DNA of 22,885 nt from Thiopseudomonas sp964394445 (GTDB taxonomy: Bacteria; Pseudomonadota; Gammaproteobacteria; Pseudomonadales; Pseudomonadaceae), in assembly GCA_964394445.1 (NCBI GenBank), contig CAYMXO010000030.1, positions 1 through 22,885 of the forward strand, read 5' to 3'. This document shows, piece after piece, positions 1 through 7,050 of the stretch; the stretch's first letter is position 1; the number at the start of each line of letters is the position of its first letter. The notes beneath the pieces were generated by a model. It had not been told where the DNA came from, made no database searches, and saw nothing but the letters and a program-made list of their open reading frames with translations. The position numbers and the translations under genes were made by a program.

Positions 1-55
1 ACCGACCCGCCATGCAAGCCCAATGCCTATCGATATTCCGGATGCCATGTCCAAG
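1..55. other. Left flank of the IS element, unidentified
   Basis: These 55 bases lie outside the left inverted repeat of the insertion sequence. The minus strand is open in one frame from an ATG inside the IS (73-75) to the window edge and reads ...LDMASGISIGIGLAWRVG. That peptide is too short to assign. It does not resemble the part of BcsE that should follow the truncated gene on the other side of the IS, so the two flanks do not appear to be halves of one interrupted gene. Confidence 0.5.
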
Positions 56-81
56 TGAATAGCCCCCACTTTCATAGACAC
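56..81 (+). repeat. IS left terminal inverted repeat (IRL)
   Basis: The 26-bp left end matches the reverse complement of 1261-1286 at 23 of 26 positions: the outer 13 bases are identical, and mismatches occur only at positions 14, 18 and 19. It holds the poor -35 box of the transposase promoter. On the minus strand it also holds an outward-facing ATG (73-75). Confidence 0.95.
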
Positions 82-97
82 CTCCAGGCCTTATAAT
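69..97 (+). promoter_or_regulatory. Candidate transposase promoter
   Basis: A perfect -10 box TATAAT lies at 92-97. Seventeen bases upstream, CTTTCA (69-74) is a poor -35 match inside the inverted repeat; weak promoters overlapping the left end are common in IS3 elements. A strong Shine-Dalgarno AGGAGG at 108-113 lies four bases before the orfA ATG. Confidence 0.55.
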
Positions 98-117
98 GAG
101 GCATCCCAGGAGGAAGC

Positions 118-396
118 ATGAGCCAAGTACGTTATACCGATGAATTTAAAATTGAAGCCGTCAAGCAGGTCACTGATCGAGGGCATTCTGTTGCCGATGT
201 CGCCCAGCGGCTGGGCGTATCCAGCCACAGCATTTACCAGTGGATCAAGCGGTTTTCCAAGCCCGCTGATGCACGCCAGCGTGATGATGACTTGCATGCC
301 GAGAACCGGCGCCTGAAAGCCGAGCTTAAACGCGTATCTGAAGAGCGAGACATCCTAAAAAAGGCCACCGCGTACTTCGCCAGGGAGTCAAGTTGA
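118..396 (+). CDS. IS3-family transposase OrfA (helix-turn-helix)
   Basis: This 92-residue protein is the DNA-binding regulator half of an IS3-family transposase. Residues about 5-50 form a helix-turn-helix of the transposase_8 type (YTDEFKIEAVKQV, then VADVAQRLGVSSHSIYQWIK). Residues about 55-85 form a heptad-rich leucine zipper (ENRRLKAELKRVSEERDILKK) expected to mediate multimerisation. The start is fixed by the AGGAGG Shine-Dalgarno at 108-113. OrfA alone normally binds the IS ends and represses; fused to OrfB by -1 frameshifting it becomes the transposase. The slippery site is at 357-363, and the stop TGA at 394-396 overlaps the nominal orfB start. Length is normal and no damage is visible. 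Confidence 0.95.
   Translation: MSQVRYTDEFKIEAVKQVTDRGHSVADVAQRLGVSSHSIYQWIKRFSKPADARQRDDDLHAENRRLKAELKRVSEERDILKKATAYFARESS
357..363 (+). promoter_or_regulatory. Programmed -1 ribosomal frameshift site A AAA AAG
   Basis: In the orfA frame the bases read ctA AAA AAG, the classical -1 slippery heptamer. After slipping back one base, the ribosome continues from 363 in the orfB frame, which is open with no stop from the heptamer into orfB (G-H-R-V-L-R-Q-G-V-K-L-R-Y). This would give one OrfAB fusion of roughly 370 residues, the usual active IS3-family transposase. Confidence 0.85.
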
Positions 397-1268
397 GGTA
401 CGCGTTTATTGAAGAGCAATCAAGCCTGTATCCTGTACGTCGTTTGTGCCGTGTCATGGCCGTACACCCGAGCGGTTATTACGCCTGGCGTCAGAACAAA
501 CTGTCAGCACGTGCCCGCAAGGACCAGCAGTTACTGGGCATCATCAAGCAGGCCTGGATTGAGAGTGGTGGCGTATATGGTTACCGCAAGATCTATCATG
601 ATTTGCGTGAGGATGGTGTCCGTTGTGGCAAAAACCGGATAGCCCGGTTGATGCGTCTGGAAGGCTTGAAGTCTCAAAGAGGCTATCGGCGCAGACCCGG
701 AAAGTATGGCGGCAAGCCTGCTTTCACCTGGCCAAATCACCTTGACCGGCAGTTTGCGGTACCAGCACCGAATACGGCTTGGGTGACAGATATCACCTAT
801 ATTCGTACCCATGAAGGCTGGCTCTATCTGGCCGTCGTTATCGACCTGTTTTCCAGGCAAGTGATTGGCTGGTCCATGAAACCGCGCATGACCGCCGATC
901 TGCCTATGGATGCTCTATTGGCAGCCATTTGGCGCCGCAAACCGGTTAACCCAGTTATGGTGCATTCAGACCAGGGAAGCCAGTTTAGCAGTTCAGAATG
1001 GCAAAGCTTTCTAAAGGCTAACCGGCTGATTGGCAGCATGAGCCGGAGAGGAAATTGCCATGATAATGCCGTAGCTGAAAGTTTTTTCCAGTTGTTGAAA
1101 CGGGAGCGAATCAAGCGACAAATATACCCGACACGCGAAATGGCCAGACGTGATGTCTTCAGCTATATCGAAATGTTCTATAACCCAAAGCGGCGTCACA
1201 GTTCCAGTGATAACCTGTCACCGGTAGACTATGAGCGTCGCTATTTTCAGAGCCAGGCAGGTGTCTAG
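393..1268 (+). CDS. IS3-family transposase OrfB (DDE integrase core)
   Basis: This is the catalytic half of the transposase, which cuts and joins the IS ends. An N-terminal HTH_21-type region (about residues 40-95, with the GVYGYRKIYHDL motif) is followed by an rve integrase core (about 115-285). The catalytic triad is visible: D in WVTDITYI, D in VHSDQGSQF and E in NAVAESFF. Exactly 35 residues separate the last two (DD35E). The usual C-terminal motif YNPKRRHSS is present. The nominal TTG start at 393 is probably not used independently; the protein is more likely made as an OrfAB fusion through the slippery site at 357-363. The frame is intact to a TAG six bases before the end of the right repeat's outer half. 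Confidence 0.95.
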   Translation: MRYAFIEEQSSLYPVRRLCRVMAVHPSGYYAWRQNKLSARARKDQQLLGIIKQAWIESGGVYGYRKIYHDLREDGVRCGKNRIARLMRLEGLKSQRGYRRRPGKYGGKPAFTWPNHLDRQFAVPAPNTAWVTDITYIRTHEGWLYLAVVIDLFSRQVIGWSMKPRMTADLPMDALLAAIWRRKPVNPVMVHSDQGSQFSSSEWQSFLKANRLIGSMSRRGNCHDNAVAESFFQLLKRERIKRQIYPTREMARRDVFSYIEMFYNPKRRHSSSDNLSPVDYERRYFQSQAGV

Positions 1269-1286
1269 AAAACTGGGGGCTATTCA
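1261..1286 (+). repeat. IS right terminal inverted repeat (IRR)
   Basis: The reverse complement matches the left end at 23 of 26 positions. The last codon and stop of orfB (to 1268) lie inside it. Its outermost TCA (1284-1286) reads as TGA on the minus strand and is the stop codon now ending the truncated bcsE. Confidence 0.95.
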
Positions 1287-2114
1287 TTCATCGCTGCTGC
1301 CGAGGGCAAAAACCAGCGTTGCACCGTGACTATGCTCTGCCCGTTCAAGCATTTGGGCGTAGCTGTCTATCATCGTCCAGCGGTTTGATAGCAATGGCAA
1401 GCCACGCAGGCTGTCACGCTGAAAGTAAACTGTCTGGTGGTCAGCTGCTGGCCCCTCTTCAGGATTCTGATCATGTTCCTGGCGTCCAGAAAAATGCAGC
1501 CCCTTGGCATCGCGCCGTAACAAGTAGCTTGTCCCTGTTGTCACGCCAAACTCGTTGGCCCAGAAGAACAAGTTCAGGCTGAGCCCACCGCCGTCCCGCT
1601 CAAGAAAAGCGCACCCTTGTACAAAACCGGGCACCGACTGTACCGGTATCCTCGTTTGCTCCCGGCTTTCAGCCAGTACCAGGAGGATTTTATTGTTCTT
1701 TTTCAGCCAATTGTTTAACTGCAACAATTGCTGACGACCCAACAACTGCTCAATTTGTGCATCCTTGCCGGCTCGTATCAATAAAAGATCTGCCCCATTG
1801 CCATCGAGCAACGAACGTATGACGCCGATCCGGCTTAGCATTCCTTGCATCGTACGCCTGATTGAGCTGATACGACCTGATGAAAGGGTATGAACATGAA
1901 TATTCGCCGTGGCACGCGAACCGGCATGGCGCAATAGCGTAGCCAGCACGGTATCATCGCATACCAGGCTGGCCGTAGCCGATGGTTCCAGGCTGGCCAG
2001 GATGTCGGAAGATAACTGGTCGGCATCCTGTCGGCCGGCGAAGACCCAGTATATTCCTGCCGTTAAAGTAAGGTACTGCTTGGGAAGACCGCTAACTGGA
2101 AGTCGAAACGGCAT
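1284..2114 (-). pseudogene. bcsE: bcsE, cellulose-synthesis c-di-GMP sensor, 3'-truncated by IS
   Basis: The product aligns, from memory, with the N-terminal half of E. coli BcsE. GIYWVFAGRQDADQLSSDIL matches GVWWFNVDRHEDAISLANQT; FWANEFGV matches FWCNEKGV; and LRGLPLLSNRWTMIDS followed by GATLVFAL matches LEGAPPLSEHWQLFNN followed by AATVVFSL. BcsE is a cytoplasmic regulator of cellulose synthase that binds c-di-GMP through a C-terminal GIL (degenerate GGDEF) domain with an RxxD motif. Here the reading stops at GSSDE, where the IS begins, so the end of the receiver-like domain and all of the GIL domain are missing (about 276 residues against about 520). The chosen ATG (2112-2114) has AAGG nine bases upstream and matches the normal N-terminus. 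An in-frame GTG at 2294 would add 60 hydrophobic residues unlike BcsE. No other bcs gene is visible nearby. Confidence 0.85.
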
Positions 2115-2865
2115 GTAGAAAAACCTTAAAATAACACTAACAATAACAAACAAAAACCACGCTGCGCGGTCGTGCAATATAGCATTGAATCCAAAGCAAA
2201 ATCCAACCGCTGTCATGCATACCATGTCTGTCTGCAGCTTTGACACCCATGTCACCGCCAGCTGTAGTATTTTGCCGGCCGTGGCTCCGCTCACCTCTCT
2301 GTTGCTCTGAACGGCCTGGTCTGCCTGATGCAGAATGGAGCAGTCCCTTGGGCAGTTAAAAGCAGCAACGGCTGGCTAAAGCGGGTGCTGCGCGAAAGCG
2401 TAAGCAAGAGGGTTGCTGGCGCAGCAAAAGTGATCTGGGTTATCAGCTTTACCTTGCCGGTACGCAGCCATGGCTTGAGTAAAAACTTGAAGTATCGCAG
2501 GAGCGACAGGGCAACGGGATAGTCGTACATTCAACATATACGCTAAAAGAACAGTGAGCGAATTATCACCACTTTAGAAGTCTGCTGTGTACAGACGAAT
2601 TATTGCGGGTTGAACTTTCTTTGCCAGCAGGAAGCGACCACATTCAGCCGTGAAAATTGATAACGCCTGGGTAAGCATTTATTTTGGCATCTGAGCCAAA
2701 CAAGCCGAATCGGGCGTTACATGCCTTGAAAAGCCGGAGGCCATGCAAAGACTCACATCTTTGCATGGCTACACAACCTGCCCTGCAATCTACGTTGTCA
2801 TCAGGCAGTACCATCTACCATCAGCATGCTTGCTTCTTGCAAACTTTATATCTGCCAGAGGCTTG
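2115..2865. other. Long gap without a convincing gene
   Basis: This stretch lies between truncated bcsE and the acyltransferase gene. On the minus strand a 79-codon ORF (2291-2530) ends in a GTGA overlap with a possible upstream bcsE start. It has no clear Shine-Dalgarno and no recognisable family. The bcsE frame itself is open back to a TAG just upstream of 2294, and its 60 extra residues are hydrophobic (two possible membrane segments). These may be remains of decayed genes. The only other clear structure is the inverted repeat at 2741-2768. Confidence 0.5.
2741..2768. repeat. Perfect 10-bp inverted repeat, 8-nt loop
   Basis: CCATGCAAAG (2741-2750) and CTTTGCATGG (2759-2768) pair perfectly. 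The hairpin lies about 100 bases past the stop of the minus-strand acyltransferase gene. It has no T-run on either side, so it is not a standard intrinsic terminator; a factor-dependent 3' end, an RNA-stabilising hairpin or a protein-binding palindrome are all possible. Confidence 0.6.
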
Positions 2866-4896
2866 CTACTCCTCAAGTACCTTGAGTAATTGCTCCGCCA
2901 TGCTGTCATATGTCTGCAAGGCACCGAAACTGCTCAAGTGGTCCGAATCGTAGTACAGGAACTGACCGGAGCGGGCCAGCGGGCAAGTTTCAGTATCACA
3001 CAGCGCATCCGTGTTGCTGATCACATAGGCGTTATCATTGCCACTGGCAACTGTGGCCAGCGCATCGTTTACACCCTTCTGTGCCTTCACATAGTCAGCC
3101 CGGGCCAACGACAGCTCGTTGATGGTTGCGTCATTCAGATCATTAGAGAACCTGATCTTGTCCACCGGCGGCGTCATCTCTTGCTCAGGGTTGTCTTCGA
3201 CAAACACAACCTTTGTACCCTGTCCGGCATAAAATTCTGCAGTATCGTTCAACCCTGCGACAAACGCGGGGAGGCCGGCTTCAATGCCTGCATTGCCATC
3301 GCGCATCCGCACCTGTTCAGGATAAGCCGGCCAGGCTTCGATAAAGACTGCCGCCCGAGCCTTCTGTGCCTGTGCAAAAGCAGGCATGCGGTCAGCAAGT
3401 TCGTCACAAGCCGCTTTATTGTTGAATGTACGGGTGATGCCCATAACCGGCAGACAGCTATCAATCCCGGCATAGGCAACCTTGTAGCCGTGTTCGCTAC
3501 CGAAACGGTCCAGCACAGGAATCATGCTCAGCGAGTGACTGTCACCATAGGCCACAATCAGGCGGTCTGCGTCGCTATCGCCAAGCTCGCAATAGAACTT
3601 GTCAGGCAGCGCAGTTTTACCACCCACGGACATGGCATGGTGCAAGTTGAAGCAATCATCCTCCTTGTCGCTTCTGCCGAGGGAAGACAGGTAGGCAGAA
3701 GCTGCCGGTGTATCGTTCACCAGGCTATAACCGCGCTCCGGAACACCGTCCTTGAGGAATACGGTCAGGGCCGTGAGACCAAGTGCCGCCATCAGGGAAA
3801 GCAGCAAAACCGTGGTTTTGTTGCCTCCTTTAATCCGGACCGGGGTTTCCAGCCAAAGGTAGGTGAGCCACGCCAGCACAATGGACATGACGAACATCAG
3901 TCCCTTCGCCATGTTCCAGGAGATTCCCGGCACCCTCATTTCAAACACCAGCACAGCAAAGGAAATCAGCACCCAGTGCCACAGATAAAGCGGATAGCTG
4001 ATCAGGCCAATCCAGATCACAGGCTTCCAGCAGGCAACCCTGGTGTTCAAAAAGCCGGTATGTCCAGAGTTGATGACCAGCGCAGTGCCAATGACCGGGA
4101 ACAGTGCCCAGTAGCCTGGAAACGCATGATTCGGACTAATGAATACAAACCCGGCCAGAATCAACAGCAGTCCTGCCCAGCTTTGCAGGATGCGGCCCTT
4201 GTCCAGCCACTTCAGGTTACTGGTTTGGGCAATCGCCAGCCAGGCGCCAATCATCAGCTCCCAGAGACGGGCAAATGGCAGGAAAAAAGCCGACGAAGGG
4301 GCCAAGAAGGTATTAAACATACTCAGCACAAAGGCGGCCACAATCATGATGCTGATGGATTTCAGCAAAGGCAGCTTTTTGTAGATCAGATACCAGATGA
4401 TGATCGGCCAGAAAATATAAAACTGCTCTTCGACCGCCAGGCTCCAGAAGTGCAGCAACGGCTTCTTGATACCATCGCTGTCAAAGTAGCCGGACTCGGA
4501 CCACAGCAGGAAGTTTTCCACAAAGGTGGTGCTGGCCAGAATGTGTGCCGCGATGTTTTTCAGTTCGAACGGGAACAACACCTGCCAGCCAAACCCGAGC
4601 AGCAGCGTCAAGACAACCAGCGCTGCCGGAAAAATCCTGCGGATCCGGCGCTGGTAGAACAGGATCAGAGCCGGCCAGAAAGTGGTTTTGTTGAACGAAT
4701 GCTGCAGGATTCCGGTGATGAGGTAACCACTGATGACAAAAAATATGTCAACCCCGATAAAGCCACCCTGAAAGTAACTTGGAGCATAGTGAAAAAACAC
4801 AACTGCCATTACGGCAAGGGCACGCAACCCGTCAATGTGTGGCTGATAGCGCTTGTGCGGCGTTACAAACTCAAAAAAAGACTTAAAAAAACCCAT
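2866..4896 (-). CDS. OafA/YrhL-type membrane acyltransferase with C-terminal SGNH domain
   Basis: This 676-residue inner-membrane protein is likely to move an acyl (often acetyl) group onto a surface polysaccharide such as O-antigen or exopolysaccharide. The N-terminal two thirds (about residues 18-385) form an acyltransferase-3 domain with many membrane helices and hallmark motifs: HIDGLRALAVMAVVFFHY, GVDIFFVISGYLI, RRIRRIFPA and HFWSLAVEEQFYIFWP. After a linker, a periplasmic SGNH-type domain (about 445-676) shows block I GDSHS and a C-terminal D-S-D-H that fits the catalytic Asp-His. The ATG at 4894-4896 is preferred because GGTGA lies five bases upstream; a GTG nine bases earlier is possible. 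The acceptor cannot be told from the sequence. The truncated bcsE nearby makes a polysaccharide role plausible, but that is inference. Confidence 0.9.
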   Translation of the reverse strand: MGFFKSFFEFVTPHKRYQPHIDGLRALAVMAVVFFHYAPSYFQGGFIGVDIFFVISGYLITGILQHSFNKTTFWPALILFYQRRIRRIFPAALVVLTLLLGFGWQVLFPFELKNIAAHILASTTFVENFLLWSESGYFDSDGIKKPLLHFWSLAVEEQFYIFWPIIIWYLIYKKLPLLKSISIMIVAAFVLSMFNTFLAPSSAFFLPFARLWELMIGAWLAIAQTSNLKWLDKGRILQSWAGLLLILAGFVFISPNHAFPGYWALFPVIGTALVINSGHTGFLNTRVACWKPVIWIGLISYPLYLWHWVLISFAVLVFEMRVPGISWNMAKGLMFVMSIVLAWLTYLWLETPVRIKGGNKTTVLLLSLMAALGLTALTVFLKDGVPERGYSLVNDTPAASAYLSSLGRSDKEDDCFNLHHAMSVGGKTALPDKFYCELGDSDADRLIVAYGDSHSLSMIPVLDRFGSEHGYKVAYAGIDSCLPVMGITRTFNNKAACDELADRMPAFAQAQKARAAVFIEAWPAYPEQVRMRDGNAGIEAGLPAFVAGLNDTAEFYAGQGTKVVFVEDNPEQEMTPPVDKIRFSNDLNDATINELSLARADYVKAQKGVNDALATVASGNDNAYVISNTDALCDTETCPLARSGQFLYYDSDHLSSFGALQTYDSMAEQLLKVLEE

Positions 4897-4927
4897 GGCA
4901 GTCACCAGAATTCAATTAGGGTCACAG

Positions 4928-4943
4928 CGGGCCAGCAGGCCCG
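4928..4943. repeat. Small GC-rich hairpin in acyltransferase leader
   Basis: CGGGCC (4928-4933) and GGCCCG (4938-4943) form a six-base-pair stem with the loop AGCA. On the minus strand it would lie about 30 bases upstream of the acyltransferase start. It may affect translation or be incidental. I saw no convincing -35/-10 pair upstream of it. Confidence 0.35.
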
Positions 4944-5035
4944 GCAATAACTGTGCGTTAAAGTTAATAATTCAGCCTAATATCCAGTCGAATCTCACTG
5001 CGATAAAACCGCAATAAACAACAAGTATTTTTATG

Positions 5036-5472
5036 TTACTTACTACCGCTCTTGCGTGCCCAAATGGCCCAATACATAATCGTCAGGCAGCCGACGCCAG
5101 AGCAGACAACCTTCTGGCCTCTGCTTTGAAAGATCCGTATCAAATCCATATAACGGGACGAAGCAGTATTAATGCTTGCATCCATAAGGTACGAGGCGGC
5201 AGCTTCGTACCCTGCAACATACGTATGACATGCCGGTTTTGTTGTTGCCACTAAAGAGCACATACATTGCCGCAGCGTTTCGGCAAATCAATAAGGCTCA
5301 TCAATCCGTCAACCACTTCGAAACACAACTGTTCGGGAGCCTGGCCAGACTGAATCCAGCATTTGTCAAAAAGACTCAAACTATCCCGCCGCTTAACCTT
5401 TTTTTGTAGTGGCACAACCATACCAGACGGCACGATACAATCATCGACAAATGTTACAAACTGTGAAGATCG
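5036..5472 (-). pseudogene. Degenerate EAL-domain (c-di-GMP phosphodiesterase-like) remnant
   Basis: No intact gene lies here, but two overlapping minus-strand frames read like consecutive pieces of an EAL domain. The first (5472 down to 5251) contains DSLSLFDKCWIQSGQAPEQL followed by CFEVVDG, resembling the usual SGL-PERLCFEITE stretch. The second (from about 5287 to 5036, shifted by one base) contains FAETLRQC, then SYLMDASI in the place of DYLKIDG, then DLIRIFQSRGQKVVCSGVG in the place of the helix before AEGVE. The metal-binding DDFG and AEGVE motifs are lost, and no start or N-terminal part is evident. A functional protein is unlikely. The assignment rests on motif spacing only and could be wrong. 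Confidence 0.45.
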
Positions 5473-5530
5473 TCAACAAAACATCGAATTTTTATACCCG
5501 CAGCTTTTTCGTCAAAAAAACAGCACCTCG

Positions 5531-5559
5531 TTGAAAATCAAATGTGAAAACCCTGTGCT
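5531..5559 (+). promoter_or_regulatory. Weak candidate promoter for the MATE gene
   Basis: TTGAAA (5531-5536) is a good -35 box. Seventeen bases on, TGTGCT (5554-5559) is only a poor -10. If used, transcription would start around 5565, which favours the ATG at 5592 as the translation start. Confidence 0.25.
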
Positions 5560-5591
5560 ACCATATGCGCCCTTTTCTCCGACGCTTTTTT

Positions 5592-6944
5592 ATGTCCAGC
5601 AGCACCGCTTCGAAGCCTTCTTCCCCCACCAAAGACAACCTTGGGCATCGCCTTTTTACCATGACCTGGCCAATGCTGGCCGGGGTACTTGCCTTGATGA
5701 GCTTTCAGCTGGCCGACAGTGTCTTCGTCGGCATGCTGGGCACCACACCGCTGGCTGCCATGGGCTTTACCATGCCGGTCAACCAGTTGATGATCGGCAT
5801 CCAGATCGGCACGGGCATCGCGGCGACCGCACTGATTTCAAGGGCCATCGGTGCGGGCAATATTGAATACGCCAACCGGCTGTCAACCCTGGTCCTGCTG
5901 ATCGGCAGCAGTCTGATGGCCGTGCTGGCCGCACTGGTTTATTTTTTACAAACACCCATCCTGCAAGCGCTGGGTGCGGGTGACGAGATATACCCCTACG
6001 CCAACAGCTACTGGCTGCCCTGGTTGCTCAGCTCCTGGAGCCATGCTTTTCTATATTTTGGCAACAGCCTGTGCCGGGCCCATGGCAATACCCGGCTGCC
6101 CGGCCTGATGATGGTAGGCACCAGCCTGCTGAATATCCTGCTGGACCCACTGTTCATTTTCGTCTTTGACTGGGGCTTGCCCGGTGCGGCACTCGCTACA
6201 CTGGTTTCGTGCATCATTGGCAGCGCGGTGATCTACTCGCAGCTACTCAGGCACCGCTGGCTGGCACTGGGTCTGGATCAGCTGGATGTTCGTGCCGCCT
6301 TCAGCAGCATTATTGCCATCAGCCTGCCGGCCATGCTCAGCCAGCTGATGCCCGGCATGGCAGCACTGCTCGCCACACGCATTGTCGCCAGTTTTGGTGC
6401 CACCGCGATCGCGGCCTGGGCACTGGGCACCCGGCTGGAAACGTTTTCCATTGTCATCGTGCTGGCACTGACCATGTCGATGCCGCCCATGCTGGGCCGC
6501 ATGCTGGGTGCAAAAGACCTCACTCAGGTGCACAAACTGGTCTGGCTGGCGGTGCGCTTCATTCTGGTGCTGCAGCTACTGGTTGCACTGATCTGGATTT
6601 TGCTGCGGCCACTGGTTACCGGCATCGTTGCCCAGGAAGCGGAAACGGCGGTCTACCTGTCGAGTTACATGCTGATTGTTCCGGTCAGCTACAGCATGCT
6701 TGGTGTCTGCATTCTGCTGGTTTCCAGCTGTAATGCGCTGGGTATGCCGCTGCGGGCGGTGCTGACGTCAGTAACCCGGCTGTTTGCATGCTACCTGCCC
6801 TGCGTTGCACTGGGCGCATGGCTGGGCGGTATGACGGGGCTGTATCTGGGGGTATTGTGCGGTAATAGTCTGGCCGGTTTGCTGGCCTGGCACATTTATC
6901 GTCGCGGGCTAGTCCGTCTCAAAAACAGGCTGGCTGCGGCCTAG
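5592..6944 (+). CDS. MATE-family multidrug/toxin efflux transporter
   Basis: This 450-residue inner-membrane protein of the MATE (NorM/DinF-like) family would export organic cations or metabolites by antiport with Na+ or H+. About twelve membrane helices fall into two MatE halves. The first half begins TWPMLAGVLALMSFQLADSV, followed by FVGMLGTTPLAAMGF and GIAATALISRAIGAGN; the second has a related SLPAMLSQLMPGMAALLATR region. The short Ser/Thr/Pro-rich N-terminus is typical of a cytoplasmic tail. In-frame GTG (5544) and ATG (5565) codons would lengthen the protein but overlap the candidate promoter. No strong Shine-Dalgarno precedes any of them, so the start is uncertain. It stands alone on the plus strand, convergent with metZ. 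The substrate cannot be inferred. Confidence 0.9.
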   Translation: MSSSTASKPSSPTKDNLGHRLFTMTWPMLAGVLALMSFQLADSVFVGMLGTTPLAAMGFTMPVNQLMIGIQIGTGIAATALISRAIGAGNIEYANRLSTLVLLIGSSLMAVLAALVYFLQTPILQALGAGDEIYPYANSYWLPWLLSSWSHAFLYFGNSLCRAHGNTRLPGLMMVGTSLLNILLDPLFIFVFDWGLPGAALATLVSCIIGSAVIYSQLLRHRWLALGLDQLDVRAAFSSIIAISLPAMLSQLMPGMAALLATRIVASFGATAIAAWALGTRLETFSIVIVLALTMSMPPMLGRMLGAKDLTQVHKLVWLAVRFILVLQLLVALIWILLRPLVTGIVAQEAETAVYLSSYMLIVPVSYSMLGVCILLVSSCNALGMPLRAVLTSVTRLFACYLPCVALGAWLGGMTGLYLGVLCGNSLAGLLAWHIYRRGLVRLKNRLAAA

Positions 6945-7007
6945 TACAAACCGCTGCCGGCGGGCTTAGCTGTCCGTGTCTGTTATGAGCTGCGGCAACA
7001 CCGGGTT

Positions 7008-7039
7008 GCGGGCTGCTCCGCTTCCGCAAAGCAGCCCGC
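7008..7039. repeat. Strong hairpin between convergent MATE and metZ genes
   Basis: GCGGGCTGCT (7008-7017) and AGCAGCCCGC (7030-7039) pair over ten bases with a 12-base loop. It sits 11 bases past the metZ stop and about 60 bases past the MATE stop. The position suggests a shared 3'-end structure, but neither strand has a T-run, so intrinsic termination is not shown. Confidence 0.6.
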
Positions 7040-7050
7040 CAATCCAGTAC

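Larger units (their letters stand above)
56..1286 (+). mobile_element. Complete IS3-family insertion sequence, 1231 bp
   Basis: The element is bounded by 26-bp imperfect terminal inverted repeats (23 of 26 positions match) that start 5'-TGAATAGCCCCCA, giving the TG...CA ends usual for IS3-family elements. It carries two overlapping transposase frames (orfA and orfB in the -1 frame), a slippery A AAA AAG heptamer and an intact DD35E catalytic triad, so it looks potentially active. The length is normal for the family. The three bases on either side (AAG and TTC) are not direct repeats, and no 3-5 bp target duplication is visible. The right end interrupts bcsE and supplies its stop codon. OrfA style suggests the IS3 or IS51 subgroup, but the subgroup is not certain. 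Confidence 0.95.

Noticed and set aside
53..1289. Three-base target duplication around the IS
   Set aside because: AAG on the left and TTC on the right are reverse complements by chance rather than direct repeats, so they are not a target duplication.
2291..2530. 79-codon minus-strand ORF as a bcs-type small protein
   Set aside because: It does not resemble BcsR or BcsF as I recall them, lacks a clear ribosome site, and its frame statistics are not convincing; kept only as a note in the gap entry.
2890..4950. 686-codon plus-strand ORF opposite the acyltransferase gene
   Set aside because: It is the antisense shadow of a gene with clear family motifs. The product is rich in Arg, His and Gln, has no recognisable domain and lacks a credible start.
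7008..7039. Bidirectional intrinsic terminator between MATE and metZ genes
   Set aside because: The stem is strong, but neither side has a run of T, so it is listed only as a hairpin.
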